Shown here: positions 7,536 through 16,736 of the stretch, piece by piece | How the letters are laid out: each line of letters starts with the position of its first letter | How positions within the stretch are numbered: position 1 is the stretch's first letter | Assembly (NCBI RefSeq): GCF_028610625.1 | Contig: NZ_JAQQWU010000004.1 | Location: 1 to 64,000 of the forward strand | Length of the DNA stretch: 64,000 nucleotides | Source of the DNA: Guptibacillus spartinae | GTDB taxonomy: Bacteria; Bacillota; Bacilli; Bacillales; Guptibacillaceae | Reading direction: 5' to 3' | Notes under the pieces: generated by a model | The model's input: only the letters and a program-made list of their open reading frames with translations | Database searches by the model: none | What the model was told of the DNA's origin: nothing | Program-made: the position numbers and the translations under genes

Positions 7536-8492
7536 TTATTCACTTAAGAAGACTTTCTTAATATCATCAAGCATTAAATTGGCTGATAAAACGCCGCCGG
7601 ATGTATTCCAAATGGCGTCACTTACTTCATGGACATTTCCGTCTTTTACAACCTGTAAATTGTTCCAAAGCGGATCATTCGTCCAATCTTCAGCAGTGGA
7701 ATTTGCTTCACCGTCTCCAGCTTCATACGTGAAGTAGAAGAGGACGTCGCCATCCATTTCGGGGATGCGTTCTTTGGTTACTTCTGCTGCAAAGTCATCT
7801 TTCTGCTGGGACTCTGGACGGTCGAAGCCGAGCTGCTCAAGAATAACTCCTGAGAAAGAATCTTTGTAGTAAATTCTCGTTTGGCCCGCTAGGAAACGTA
7901 CAACGGAAACCTTCTTGTCCAGCTGATCACCAAGCTCTTCGCTCATGGAATCAATGCGATCACTATAAGCATTCATTACTTCTTCGCCTTTATCTTCTTT
8001 GTTTAGTGCCTTCGCATAAAATTCGAAGTTTTCCTGCCAGTCGCCTTTTAACGTTTCAGAATAAACCGTTGGAGCGATCGCGCTAAGCTGATCATAAATA
8101 TCTTCCTGACGAAGCTTATTTCCGATAATGAGGTCAGGTTTTAGAGCGGCAACCGCTTCAAGATTCACTTCACTTTCCGTTCCAACCACTTCAACATCTT
8201 TCATGTCGTCTGAAATATGGTCATACCAAGGATCCCCGAGCCAGGACTGCACAGCACCAACCGGTGTTACATCCATGGCAAGTAATGCTTCTGTTCCTTC
8301 GTTTGTTAAGATGACAACTTTTTCAGGATTTTCTGGTACTTCCGTTTCTCCCATGGCATGGGTTACTGTACGAGTACCTTCCTCTTCTTGTTTATCATCT
8401 GAGCCGCTGTTTCCGTTATTTCCGCTCGTTCCGCAAGCAGCTAGAATCATGAATGCTGCTAGGCAAATGATAAGCCAGCTTTTTTTAATCAT
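7536..8492 (-). CDS. Fe(III)-siderophore ABC transporter substrate-binding lipoprotein
   Basis: A 318-residue class III periplasmic-type binding protein, lipid-anchored in Gram-positives. The signal peptide ends in a lipobox (ILAACG, cysteine about 20) followed by a Gly/Asn/Ser linker. TVTHAMGETEVPENPEKVVIL is the typical FecB/FepB N-domain start. It is divergent from two FecCD permeases and their ATPase. Two Fur-like boxes lie in the shared upstream region, so iron repression is expected. The ATG at 8492 follows GGGAGGG; the longer reading from 8528 runs through the Fur box and lacks a ribosome site. Confidence 0.9.
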   Translation of the reverse strand: MIKKSWLIICLAAFMILAACGTSGNNGNSGSDDKQEEEGTRTVTHAMGETEVPENPEKVVILTNEGTEALLAMDVTPVGAVQSWLGDPWYDHISDDMKDVEVVGTESEVNLEAVAALKPDLIIGNKLRQEDIYDQLSAIAPTVYSETLKGDWQENFEFYAKALNKEDKGEEVMNAYSDRIDSMSEELGDQLDKKVSVVRFLAGQTRIYYKDSFSGVILEQLGFDRPESQQKDDFAAEVTKERIPEMDGDVLFYFTYEAGDGEANSTAEDWTNDPLWNNLQVVKDGNVHEVSDAIWNTSGGVLSANLMLDDIKKVFLSE

Positions 8493-8512
8493 ATGTAAAC
8501 CCTCCCTGTTAG

Positions 8513-8527
8513 TGATAATCGTTTTCA
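8513..8527. promoter_or_regulatory. Fur box, binding-protein side
   Basis: TGATAATCGTTTTCA matches the 7-1-7 Fur core TGATAAT-N-ATTATCA at 12 of 14 positions. It lies about 20 bp upstream of the binding-protein start. Confidence 0.75.
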
Positions 8528-8581
8528 TTTACGATGTAATCATACTGAATTGTCACACAAGAGTCAACCATTAAATGAGAT

Positions 8582-8596
8582 TGATTCTCAAAATCA
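8582..8596. promoter_or_regulatory. Fur box, permease side
   Basis: TGATTCTCAAAATCA fits the 7-1-7 Fur pattern with a few mismatches and is preceded by another TGAGATTGATT half-site, so overlapping dimers are possible. It lies about 65 bp upstream of the first permease gene. Confidence 0.65.
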
Positions 8597-8658
8597 TTGA
8601 CACGTTTTCATTCTTTTTTTACACTTAAAAAGGATGATTAGGAAAGGGATTAACCTTT

Positions 8659-9669
8659 ATGACGCATAAATTACATTCATTGAATAGAAAATGGTTTGGA
8701 ATCGTGATTGGGCTGCTTCTCGTTATGATGTTAATGGTAGCGAGCGTTGTGTATGGGCTAACGAGTATTACATGGGCAACAGCATGGCGGGCGTTTACAC
8801 AATATGATGGAAGTAATGCTCATATTATTATTATTGAAAACCGGGTTCCGCGCGCGCTAATTGGCGCGGCTGTTGGGGCGAGTCTCGCTGTCGCTGGTGC
8901 ACTGATGCAGGCGATTACGCGAAATCCTCTCGCCTCACCGTCGATTTTGGGCGTAAATGCAGGGGCGAGCTTTGTGATTGTGATCGCAGTGACGTTTTTT
9001 TCGGTATCTTCACTTGTCACTTTTAGCTGGTTAGCGTTTCTTGGAGCGGCACTTGCATCAATCCTTGTATACGTCCTCGGTTCACTTGGAAGAGAAGGGC
9101 TGACGCCGATGAAGCTCACACTTGCCGGTGCAGCGATGGCAGCGATGTTTTCCTCGTTAACGCAAGGAATGCTTGTGTTAAATGAGAAGGCGCTAGAAGA
9201 TGTCCTTTTCTGGCTTGCTGGGTCGATTGAAGGCCGCAGTCTCGCCATGCTCTACGCAGTGCTTCCGTATATTGGCGTCGGTTTAGTCGGGGCGCTTCTG
9301 ATTAGCAGGAAAATTAATACGCTTGTCATAGGAGAAGACGTCGCCAAAGGCCTTGGTCAACGTACACTTCTTGTGAAAGCTGGCGCTGCACTATTGATTG
9401 TTTTTCTTGCCGGTGGCTCGGTGGCGGTTGCTGGTCCAATTGGTTTTATTGGCATAGTGGTTCCCCATGTAGCTCGCTACTTTACGGGCCCAGATTATCG
9501 CTGGGTGATACCATATAGCGCGATACTAGGGGCTATCCTGCTCCTATCGGCAGATATTGCGGCCCGCTATGTCATCATGCCGCTCGAAGCGCCTGTTGGG
9601 GTATTAACCGCTGTCATTGGAACGCCGTTCTTTATTTACATTGCTCGAAGGGAGTTTAAACAGCTATGA
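8659..9669 (+). CDS. FecCD-family siderophore permease, first subunit
   Basis: A 336-residue inner-membrane permease with about nine to ten helices. Family hallmarks are seen: RVPRALIGAAVGASLAVAGALMQAITRNPLASPSILG (about 55-95, in shorter overlapping motifs RVPR, GALMQ, RNPLA), and GPIGFIGIVVPHVAR (about 260-275), the loop that contacts the ATPase. It pairs with the next gene, which starts within its stop codon, to form a heterodimeric channel for ferric siderophores. AGGAAAGGG precedes the ATG. Confidence 0.9.
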   Translation: MTHKLHSLNRKWFGIVIGLLLVMMLMVASVVYGLTSITWATAWRAFTQYDGSNAHIIIIENRVPRALIGAAVGASLAVAGALMQAITRNPLASPSILGVNAGASFVIVIAVTFFSVSSLVTFSWLAFLGAALASILVYVLGSLGREGLTPMKLTLAGAAMAAMFSSLTQGMLVLNEKALEDVLFWLAGSIEGRSLAMLYAVLPYIGVGLVGALLISRKINTLVIGEDVAKGLGQRTLLVKAGAALLIVFLAGGSVAVAGPIGFIGIVVPHVARYFTGPDYRWVIPYSAILGAILLLSADIAARYVIMPLEAPVGVLTAVIGTPFFIYIARREFKQL

Positions 9670-10715
9670 CGAAATATACTTCCTTTCGAATGAAAGCTAT
9701 TTCTTTTTTACTTGATCGCCGTGCGCTTTGGGTAATCGTTGGTCTTATTGGGGCGGTTCTTTTAACCGCGCTTCTTAGCATTGGTCTAGGTGAGATTTTT
9801 ATGACGCCTGATCAAGTGGTAAAGGCGCTATTCGGCTACGGTGATGAGATGAATGAGCTGGTTGTGAAGCAGTTTCGCTTCCCGCGAATTGCCATGGCGG
9901 TGTTAGCAGGTGCAGCCCTCGCTGTTTCAGGAGCGATTCTGCAGGGAATGATACGAAACCCGCTGGCATCACCTGATATTTTAGGGATAACGTGGGGTGG
10001 TGCTCTAGCGACAATTGGCTTTTTAACGGTATTTAGTGATAAGGCGAATGCCCTAACCGTCCGCATTCAGTGGATGCCGCTTGCGTCGTTTGCTGGAGCC
10101 GTTTTGGCAGGGTTTCTTGTGTTTATTTTATCCTGGAAAAATGGGATTTCTCCGATTCGGTTAGTGCTGATTGGAATTGGCTTAACGGCTTTGCTGCAGG
10201 CGCTAACGACACTCTTAATGATTGTAGGCCCAATTTATCGAGCATCTGAAGCAAACATATGGATTACAGGAAGTGTTCACGGCACGAATGGACAGGACGT
10301 GTTGACGCTTTTGCCGTGGGTAGTGATCTTACTGATCGTGCTGATGGTTTACTCGAGAAGAGTGAATTTACAAGAGCTTGGGGATGATGTTGCAAGAGGA
10401 GCAGGGGCTATGCTTTTAAAAGACCGCATCGTGCTGCTTTTAATTAGTACGGCCCTTGCAGGAGGCGCTGTCGCATTCGCCGGGGGAGTTGGCTTTGTTG
10501 GATTAATGGCTCCTCATATTGCAAGGAAATTAGTAGGTTCTTCTTTTGGTGTACTTGTTCCCGTCTCTGCTCTTGTCGGCAGCATGCTCGTCATGGTTGC
10601 GGACTTAATTGGACGTACGGTTTTTTCACCGCTTGAAGTTCCGGCAGGTGTGTTTACGGCAGCGATTGGTGCTCCGTATTTTATCTATTTATTGTATCGC
10701 TCAAGAAACAAATAA
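9666..10715 (+). CDS. FecCD-family siderophore permease, second subunit
   Basis: A 349-residue multi-helix permease. Its ATG overlaps the previous stop as ATGA, indicating translational coupling. Motifs RFPRIAMAVLAGAALAVSG, GMIRNPLASPDILG and GVGFVGLMAPHIARKL are the same family signatures as in its partner. Gene order permease-permease-ATPase resembles the B. subtilis hydroxamate/citrate-siderophore systems (YfiZ-YfhA type), but the actual ligand cannot be read from sequence. Confidence 0.9.
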   Translation: MTKYTSFRMKAISFLLDRRALWVIVGLIGAVLLTALLSIGLGEIFMTPDQVVKALFGYGDEMNELVVKQFRFPRIAMAVLAGAALAVSGAILQGMIRNPLASPDILGITWGGALATIGFLTVFSDKANALTVRIQWMPLASFAGAVLAGFLVFILSWKNGISPIRLVLIGIGLTALLQALTTLLMIVGPIYRASEANIWITGSVHGTNGQDVLTLLPWVVILLIVLMVYSRRVNLQELGDDVARGAGAMLLKDRIVLLLISTALAGGAVAFAGGVGFVGLMAPHIARKLVGSSFGVLVPVSALVGSMLVMVADLIGRTVFSPLEVPAGVFTAAIGAPYFIYLLYRSRNK

Positions 10716-10727
10716 GGAGTTGGCGAC

Positions 10728-11543
10728 ATGTATGCACTGCAAACGAAAGACCTAACGCTTGGATATGGAGAACAAACGGTCATCGATCAGCTGAACTTAC
10801 TTATTCCAAAAGGAGAGATGAGTGTCCTAATCGGTGGCAACGGCTGTGGCAAGTCAACACTTTTACGAAGCCTTGCCCGTCTATTAAAGCCACATTCAGG
10901 TGGTATTGTATTAGACGGAGAGGCGATTTCGAATAAGCCAACGAAAGAAATCGCTCGGAAAATGGCCATTCTACCTCAATCTCCTGTCGCTCCTGAAGGC
11001 CTCACGGTGCTGCAGCTTGTTAAACAGGGACGCTACCCGTATCAATCGTGGTTTAGTCAGTGGTCAGAGGACGATGAAATTGCCGTGCAAAAAGCGCTTA
11101 AGGCAACGCACATGGAAGAATATGCTGAGAGAAATGTTGACTCCCTTTCAGGAGGTCAGCGCCAACGTGCATGGATTGCGCTTACCCTTGCTCAGGATAC
11201 GGACATTATATTACTAGATGAGCCGACAACCTATTTGGATCTTGCGCATCAAGTGGAGGTGCTCGATCTCCTTTTTGAATTAAATAAAGAAGATAACCGG
11301 ACCATTTTAATGGTTCTGCACGATTTAAATCTGGCCTGCCGCTATGCCGATCATGTTATTGCTGTAAAAGATAAAGGCATTTACGATCAAGGGAAACCTG
11401 AAGACATTGTCAATGTTGAACTAGTAGAGCGTGTATTTGGCCTTCAGTGTGATATTATCCAAGATCCGCTATTTGGGACGCCACTATGTGTCCCGCATGG
11501 CAAAGGGAGGAGGGTACATCTTGCAGGAACAAAGGATGTTTAA
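10728..11543 (+). CDS. ABC transporter ATPase for ferric siderophore uptake
   Basis: A 271-residue FecE/FhuC-type ATPase. Walker A is GGNGCGKST (about 37-45), the signature is LSGGQRQRAWIALTLA (about 138-153), Walker B is DIILLDEPTTYLD (about 156-168), and the switch histidine is in VLHDLN. It energises the two preceding FecCD permeases. Its last 23 bases overlap the start of the next gene, which suggests one iron-regulated transcript. Confidence 0.93.
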   Translation: MYALQTKDLTLGYGEQTVIDQLNLLIPKGEMSVLIGGNGCGKSTLLRSLARLLKPHSGGIVLDGEAISNKPTKEIARKMAILPQSPVAPEGLTVLQLVKQGRYPYQSWFSQWSEDDEIAVQKALKATHMEEYAERNVDSLSGGQRQRAWIALTLAQDTDIILLDEPTTYLDLAHQVEVLDLLFELNKEDNRTILMVLHDLNLACRYADHVIAVKDKGIYDQGKPEDIVNVELVERVFGLQCDIIQDPLFGTPLCVPHGKGRRVHLAGTKDV

Positions 11544-12264
11544 CGAAAAGGAGAAAGAAAAACTGGAGCAGCTTCGCCTTACCCTTGCTGGAAAAGGCGA
11601 GTATACTGTTCAACAACTTCTGGATCCGGATCAATTAAAAGGAGTACTTGAACGACTAGTTTCGGAAGGACATTTTCCATCGGTCATCGTCGCAGGGTCC
11701 CAGTTTATGAAGCGATATGGTTTTATGACATTAGCACCGATCTTATATGCGTTTACGATGTGGGAGAAACCGGTTCTTGCAGGACCTGACGAACTTGAGA
11801 TCGATCTAAATACGCAGGCAGCCCCCTTCATGATGCAATTAATAACGCCGAATTCGTATATGAAAAACAAGCAGGATCGTGAGGCCACGAGAGCAGAACT
11901 TGCGAATAAGCTCATTAATGAAAACCTTGCCCCTTTCGTGGAGACAATGGTAAAAGCTACGAAACTATCTGCAGCGATACTATGGGAGAACGCGGCAATC
12001 TACCTTTTTTGGGTCTATGAAACCCTTATTCCTACCGAAGGAAATGCGGAGCAAGTGAGTCGAGCGAAAGAAGACTTTCATTACTTACTCAGAGAGTTTA
12101 ACTGCACAAGCTTTACTTGCGGGGCAAACCCGTTTATGCCGTATTACTCAGACAAAGTGGAGCGAGAAGCAGGGGCAATCCGGTTCCGTCGCACGTGCTG
12201 CTTATATGATCAAGTCTCTGAAGGCGGCGCGTGCTGTAAAACGTGTCCAAAAGCTCGCGGGTGA
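11521..12264 (+). CDS. FhuF-like Fe-S protein (IucA/IucC C-terminal-type), probable siderophore reductase
   Basis: A 247-residue cytosolic protein ending in CCLYDQVSEGGACCKTC, a cysteine cluster of the FhuF type that binds a [2Fe-2S] centre in ferric-siderophore reductases. E. coli FhuF has CC-X10-C-X2-C; here there is an extra cysteine, giving CC-X10-CC-X2-C. Its place at the end of the uptake operon supports a role in releasing iron from imported siderophore. TTG 11521 is chosen because GGGAGGAGGG (11505-11514) lies 6 nt upstream; ATG 11536 is the alternative. Confidence 0.8.
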   Translation: MQEQRMFNEKEKEKLEQLRLTLAGKGEYTVQQLLDPDQLKGVLERLVSEGHFPSVIVAGSQFMKRYGFMTLAPILYAFTMWEKPVLAGPDELEIDLNTQAAPFMMQLITPNSYMKNKQDREATRAELANKLINENLAPFVETMVKATKLSAAILWENAAIYLFWVYETLIPTEGNAEQVSRAKEDFHYLLREFNCTSFTCGANPFMPYYSDKVEREAGAIRFRRTCCLYDQVSEGGACCKTCPKARG

Positions 12265-12297
12265 CAGGCACCACCCGGTTTAAATCGAATGATGTCG

Positions 12298-12340
12298 AAA
12301 CAGCGAGGCGCACCCTTAAGGGTGCGCCTCGCTGTTTTTT
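12298..12340. terminator. Perfect 40-bp palindromic bidirectional terminator
   Basis: AAACAGCGAGGCGCACCCTT (12298-12317) is exactly the reverse complement of 12318-12337, and T/A runs flank both ends. It can terminate both the iron operon and the convergent EamA gene. The EamA stop codon sits at the symmetry centre. Confidence 0.88.
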
Positions 12341-13224
12341 GGTTTTCTTTTGTATGCGTAGCTTCGGATAAAGAGATAAAGCCCCGTAATGATAACTCCG
12401 CCGCCGATCCACTGCATCACATGTAACGTCTCGCCAAGGATAAAGTATGCGAGAATACTAGCCCCAATTGGTTCAAACAGAATACTCATCGAAATCACAT
12501 TCACGCTCACCCACTTTACCGCCCAATTAAGGAGGGAATGTCCGAGCAACGTAGGGAAAATGGCGAGTAAAAGGAAATATCCCCAGTCTGACCCCGGGTA
12601 GGAAAAGAAAGGATAGCGAAGAACAAGGTTATAGATCACAAGCGTTAGCGCTGCGATTCCGTAAACGATAAAGGTATAGGGGATCAGATCCAATCGCTTG
12701 CGAATGTTTTGTCCAAAGAGAAGATAGCCGGTAACCATGGCACAGGCAGTAAGGGCCAGAAGGTCTCCCCATAAAGCCATACCACTAATGCGAAAATCCC
12801 CCCAGCTAATCACGATCGATCCTGCAACGGCTGTCACCCCTCCAGCTATTGCTAGAAGGGTGAGCTTTTCTTTAAAGAATAAGTAAGTGCCAATGAAAGC
12901 AAAGAGCGGTTGCAGTGTAACGAGAACGACTGAGCTCGCAACAGAAGTGTAATTAAGTGACTCAAACCAGAGAATAAAGTGAAACGCAAGACTGATGCCT
13001 GCAAGACTACCAAATCCCCAATCTGACTTTTTGATGTGCCTAAAGGAACCGCGATAATTTCGAATAACAATCGGTACCATAATAAGAATTGCAAACGCAA
13101 GACGGTACATCGCAATGACCGCAGCGGGTGCTGAAGCGAGCTTAACAATGACAGCGGAGGTTGAAATAAATAGAATGGCGATCATAATCGCGAGATAGGG
13201 CTTCGTATGTTGATTCGTAAACAA
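12316..13224 (-). CDS. EamA/DMT-family transporter
   Basis: A 302-residue membrane protein with ten predicted helices arranged as two EamA repeats (about residues 12-140 and 155-290), as in drug/metabolite exporters. Motifs such as YRLAFAILIMVP and FAFIGTYLFFKEKLT / LGETLHVMQWIGGGVIITGL recur at the ends of the two halves. Substrate unknown. The start appears to be TTG 13224 with AGGAGG 12 nt upstream, a long spacing, so the exact start is uncertain. Its last six codons (NSEAHP) form one arm of the terminator palindrome. Confidence 0.85.
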   Translation of the reverse strand: MFTNQHTKPYLAIMIAILFISTSAVIVKLASAPAAVIAMYRLAFAILIMVPIVIRNYRGSFRHIKKSDWGFGSLAGISLAFHFILWFESLNYTSVASSVVLVTLQPLFAFIGTYLFFKEKLTLLAIAGGVTAVAGSIVISWGDFRISGMALWGDLLALTACAMVTGYLLFGQNIRKRLDLIPYTFIVYGIAALTLVIYNLVLRYPFFSYPGSDWGYFLLLAIFPTLLGHSLLNWAVKWVSVNVISMSILFEPIGASILAYFILGETLHVMQWIGGGVIITGLYLFIRSYAYKRKPKNSEAHP

Positions 13225-13248
13225 TTCGTAGTCAATCCTCCTGTTAGC

Positions 13249-14700
13249 TTAGACGAGTTCTACCTCAACTTTTTCGTTTTTAACATCATGTTGAAGACAG
13301 CGCTGATAACCACCGATTCGCTGCTCAATCTGTTCACCTAGTTGAAAGAGTGCTTCTTCATGACCAACCCGGCTAACGAGCTGGACACCAATTGGAAGGC
13401 CTTCCTTACTCGTTCCAATTGGAATGGTCAGAGAAGGAAGTCCCCACACATTGGCATAGGCAATGTATGGCATATAGTTTAAGAACGTTTTCCGAATCGA
13501 GAACAGCTCTTGATATAGTTCGCCATGCCGCGGGGCTGGAGAATGATAAACAGGCAGAATTAAAATACGGTCATCCAGGTAGTCGTCTAACATTTCATCT
13601 CCACGTTTTAGTGAAGCGTGAAGTTGCTTGATTTGTTTTTGATTCGGTTTAAAAAGTCGTGTGCCGATGAGAGCCCAGGAGAGATAAGGATGAACATCTG
13701 AACTTCGGAAGAGCTTCTCTTTCATATATTCTCCGAGAGGACTCGCTTTCTCATTGTCTGACATGAGTTTTGCCATATCAGCTCCGCCATCAACCGACAT
13801 CATTTGTTGCCACATAAGGGCGGCTTCTTCAAAAAAAGGAGGATTCGCCTGTTCTTCACCAAGCTCTCCATCAAACGCGTCTCTTATCCCTGCGATCAGT
13901 TGAAAGGTTTCTCGGTTTATCGGATAGCGATGATGAGGGACGGGATAGACGAGTTTGAAATCATCCAGCTTTCGTGCGGAAGGCGGCTCATGAGCGATAA
14001 TCTCGTTCATTAACCGCGCATCCTGAACAGTCTTACTCATCGCGCCAATGCCTAGCATACGTTCTTGCTCCGGCTTATCGACGTAAGGGAAATTTCCCTC
14101 TTGTGACACCTGTCGATTACCAGATTTAAAGCCGACAATGCCATTAAAATGAGAAGGGAAGCGAATGGAGCCGCCAATATCAGCTCCAAGGCCTACAGCA
14201 GCACCACCTGAAGCAATTAAAGCCCCTTCACCTCCACTTGATCCCCCGGAGGTTCTTGTGACATCCCAAGGATTGTTCGTTCTACCATAATGCTTATTAT
14301 CGGTTTCCTGACAAAAACAAAGGGCTGGTGTATTGGTTTTGCCGAGTATAATGGCCCCTTCTGCACGAAGGCGTCTCACTACTTCAGCATCTTCTTTTTC
14401 CCGTGTAGACGCGCGGTAACTCAGTCCTCCGGTTGTTTTCATGTTTGTCACATGAAAACACTCTTTCACACTAATTGGAACACCGAACAATCGACCTTTT
14501 GCATCTCCAGTCGTAAGGGTATAATCGGCTTTTCTCGCTTCTTCAATCGCTTCGTTAAAACGATCTTCGACAAGGCAATTCAGGACAGGATTAATTGCAT
14601 TCAAATGATTCATGTACGTTCGAACGGCATGGTACGATGAAATTTCTCGGTTGGAAATCTTCTTCGACAGGGACAGGGCATCCATTTCTAATAATCTCAT
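13249..14700 (-). CDS. Amidase signature family hydrolase
   Basis: A 483-residue amidase with the Ser-cis-Ser-Lys triad: Lys79 (GVPISVKECF), cis-Ser154 (TSGGSSGGEGALIASGG) and nucleophile Ser178 (GADIGGSIRFP). The arrangement is close to fatty acid amide hydrolase and bacterial short-chain amidases rather than to GatA, because it lacks gatC/gatB neighbours. Substrate not predictable. GGAGGG lies 6 nt before the ATG. It is followed by the EamA gene in the same direction and the two may be cotranscribed. Confidence 0.88.
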   Translation of the reverse strand: MRLLEMDALSLSKKISNREISSYHAVRTYMNHLNAINPVLNCLVEDRFNEAIEEARKADYTLTTGDAKGRLFGVPISVKECFHVTNMKTTGGLSYRASTREKEDAEVVRRLRAEGAIILGKTNTPALCFCQETDNKHYGRTNNPWDVTRTSGGSSGGEGALIASGGAAVGLGADIGGSIRFPSHFNGIVGFKSGNRQVSQEGNFPYVDKPEQERMLGIGAMSKTVQDARLMNEIIAHEPPSARKLDDFKLVYPVPHHRYPINRETFQLIAGIRDAFDGELGEEQANPPFFEEAALMWQQMMSVDGGADMAKLMSDNEKASPLGEYMKEKLFRSSDVHPYLSWALIGTRLFKPNQKQIKQLHASLKRGDEMLDDYLDDRILILPVYHSPAPRHGELYQELFSIRKTFLNYMPYIAYANVWGLPSLTIPIGTSKEGLPIGVQLVSRVGHEEALFQLGEQIEQRIGGYQRCLQHDVKNEKVEVELV

Positions 14701-14800
14701 GCTATCCCTCCATAGGTTACCGGCCTATCCTCCGGTATTGGTTAATTATCCTATTCGTCTTGAAGACACAAAATCCTCTAAATAATGAATCCGCTCATTA

Positions 14801-14832
14801 GAAAAGGCATTTCGCGTCCATCGAAATGCCTT
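14801..14832 (-). terminator. Terminator of the B12-radical SAM gene
   Basis: AAGGCATTTCG (14804-14814) pairs perfectly with CGAAATGCCTT (14822-14832) around a 7-nt loop. On the minus strand it is followed by TTTTC. It lies 9 bp past the stop. Confidence 0.8.
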
Positions 14833-14841
14833 CAACTATTC

Positions 14842-16587
14842 TTACATCGCAACAGACGTTTCTGAAGGAAGTTGGCCATGAAAGAGGTGACGCTCATTTG
14901 TTTTAGGATGATAGTAAACGAGTAAAAGGGTTTGCGCAGCCTGACCGTTTTCAGCGTCTGGTAACAGTTCTATGACAGTATGTTTATGAAGTTCTCGTTC
15001 TGATAACTGTAAGGATTGATAGTCCTCCCCAAGCAAATCAGGCTGTTCGTTGATCAATTTTAAAAGCGTTCCTTCTTTTTCTTTGTCTAAGCGATCGCTC
15101 CACCAAACCGTCCGTGGTTTTTTCTTTGACTTTGCTAAATAGTCGATTTTCATAAGTGTGGATACACGTGCATGGTGATCAGGCGCATGTATTTTAATAA
15201 AATCAGCGAGACGACTGAAAAGATCTTCAAGCTGATGGCCGATGCGTGACCATCCTTTGCCTTCCCAATAGCTACCGAAAGCCTGGAAGAAATCAAATGG
15301 CGATGGAAACACTTCTGTTACGAGATACTCAATTGTTGGATCCATTCGGTGATCATTCCAGTATTTTTCGAGCACATCTTCTACCTGTTTAATGCGAATA
15401 ACGTCATCAAATGAAAGCACGTTATTGCCGAGAATTTCATAAGGAGCATTGTCCATGTACAGATAGCCATGCTTTTCCGCACTTAGCCTTACCCCGGTTC
15501 CGCGAAGCATTTTTAGAAAACCGAGCTGCAGCTCTTCGGGACGAAACGAGAAAACGTCGTTAAACGTTTTGCGGAACGACGCATAATCTTCTTCAGGAAG
15601 CCCGGCTATTAAATCGAGATGCTGATCAATTTTTCCACCGTCTTTTACCATTGTCACCGTTCGGGCGAGCTTTTCGTAATTTTGTTTACGCATCACGAGC
15701 TCATTTGTTGCATCGTTCGTTGACTGTATCCCAATTTCAAAGCGGAAAAGACCTGGTGGTGCTTCGCGATTCAGAAACTCAAGCACTTCCGGGCGCATGA
15801 TGTCCGCAGTAATTTCAAATTGAAAAACGCAACCAGGGCGATGCTCATCAATTAGGAATTGGAACATATCAATGGCATAATTGCGTCGAATGTTAAACGT
15901 TCGATCGACGAATTTAATCGTTTTTGCACCATTGTCCATCAAGTAACGGAGCTCATCCTTCATTCGCTCTGCTGGAAAATACCTTACGCCAACTTCGATA
16001 GAAGAGAGGCAGAACTGGCAGGAATAAGGACAGCCTCGACTCGTTTCAACATAAGTCACACGGCGACCAAGATCAGCCCGATCTTCCTCAAAACGAAACG
16101 GGGATGGAATGTCGCTTAAGCTCAGCTTCGGTGCTGGTGGATTGATGTGGTTTTCCCCACCTTTTCGGTATGCAATGCCTTTGACATCCTCTACAGATTC
16201 GCCTGTTTCAATGGAATGAAGAAGCTCTTTAAATGTATGCTCTCCTTCTCCCATTACAATGTAGTCAGCCTGTGGAATGCGGTCGAGCCACTCATACACA
16301 TCATATGACACTTCTGGTCCCCCAAGTACAATTCTGAGGGATGGGTTTACTTTTTTTAACATTTCGATAACGGGAATGGTTTCTTCAATGTTCCAGATGT
16401 AGCAGCTAAAGCCAATCACATCAGCTTTCATGCTGTGTAGGTCACTTACAATATTCATAACTGGATCTTTAATCGTATATTCTGCCATCTTGATCTCATA
16501 GTCAGGGGCAGCGGAGGCTTTTAAATAACGTAATGCGAGACAAGTATGAATAAACTTCGCATTTAACGTACTAACAACAATCTTCAT
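14842..16587 (-). CDS. B12-binding-domain radical SAM protein with DUF4080-like C-terminus
   Basis: A 581-residue protein in three parts: a cobalamin-binding-like Rossmann domain (about 1-135, with GGPEVSYD and MGEGEHTF), a radical SAM barrel (about 170-400, with SRGCPYSCQFC giving CX3CX2C), and a C-terminal region (about 400-581) with WWSDRLD. Radical SAM/B12 enzymes commonly methylate unreactive carbons or modify tRNA and lipids; this subgroup has no known substrate to my knowledge. There is no peptide or biosynthetic neighbour to hint at one. The ATG follows a GGAG-type site. Confidence 0.85.
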   Translation of the reverse strand: MKIVVSTLNAKFIHTCLALRYLKASAAPDYEIKMAEYTIKDPVMNIVSDLHSMKADVIGFSCYIWNIEETIPVIEMLKKVNPSLRIVLGGPEVSYDVYEWLDRIPQADYIVMGEGEHTFKELLHSIETGESVEDVKGIAYRKGGENHINPPAPKLSLSDIPSPFRFEEDRADLGRRVTYVETSRGCPYSCQFCLSSIEVGVRYFPAERMKDELRYLMDNGAKTIKFVDRTFNIRRNYAIDMFQFLIDEHRPGCVFQFEITADIMRPEVLEFLNREAPPGLFRFEIGIQSTNDATNELVMRKQNYEKLARTVTMVKDGGKIDQHLDLIAGLPEEDYASFRKTFNDVFSFRPEELQLGFLKMLRGTGVRLSAEKHGYLYMDNAPYEILGNNVLSFDDVIRIKQVEDVLEKYWNDHRMDPTIEYLVTEVFPSPFDFFQAFGSYWEGKGWSRIGHQLEDLFSRLADFIKIHAPDHHARVSTLMKIDYLAKSKKKPRTVWWSDRLDKEKEGTLLKLINEQPDLLGEDYQSLQLSERELHKHTVIELLPDAENGQAAQTLLLVYYHPKTNERHLFHGQLPSETSVAM

Positions 16588-16736
16588 TCTTTTCCAACTC
16601 CTGCTTTTGTTAATCTTTTCATTATATCACCAGAATGGTTGATTTCCCTAAAAAAAATACGTCTGATTATTCGGAAAAACATTTGTAATGTAAGCGTTAT
16701 CATGAGAAAATAAACAAAAACTGGGGAGTGACGTAA

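Noticed and set aside
8128-8574. 148-codon rightward frame opposite the siderophore-binding protein gene
   Set aside because: Shadow of the real gene on the other strand; Ser/Pro-rich translation, no ribosome site, overlaps the Fur box.
12259-12272. GGTG-acagg-CACC inverted repeat at the end of the FhuF-like gene
   Set aside because: Only 4-bp arms; the GTGACAGGCACC string resembles short dispersed repeats of Bacillus genomes, but one copy here is not enough to call.
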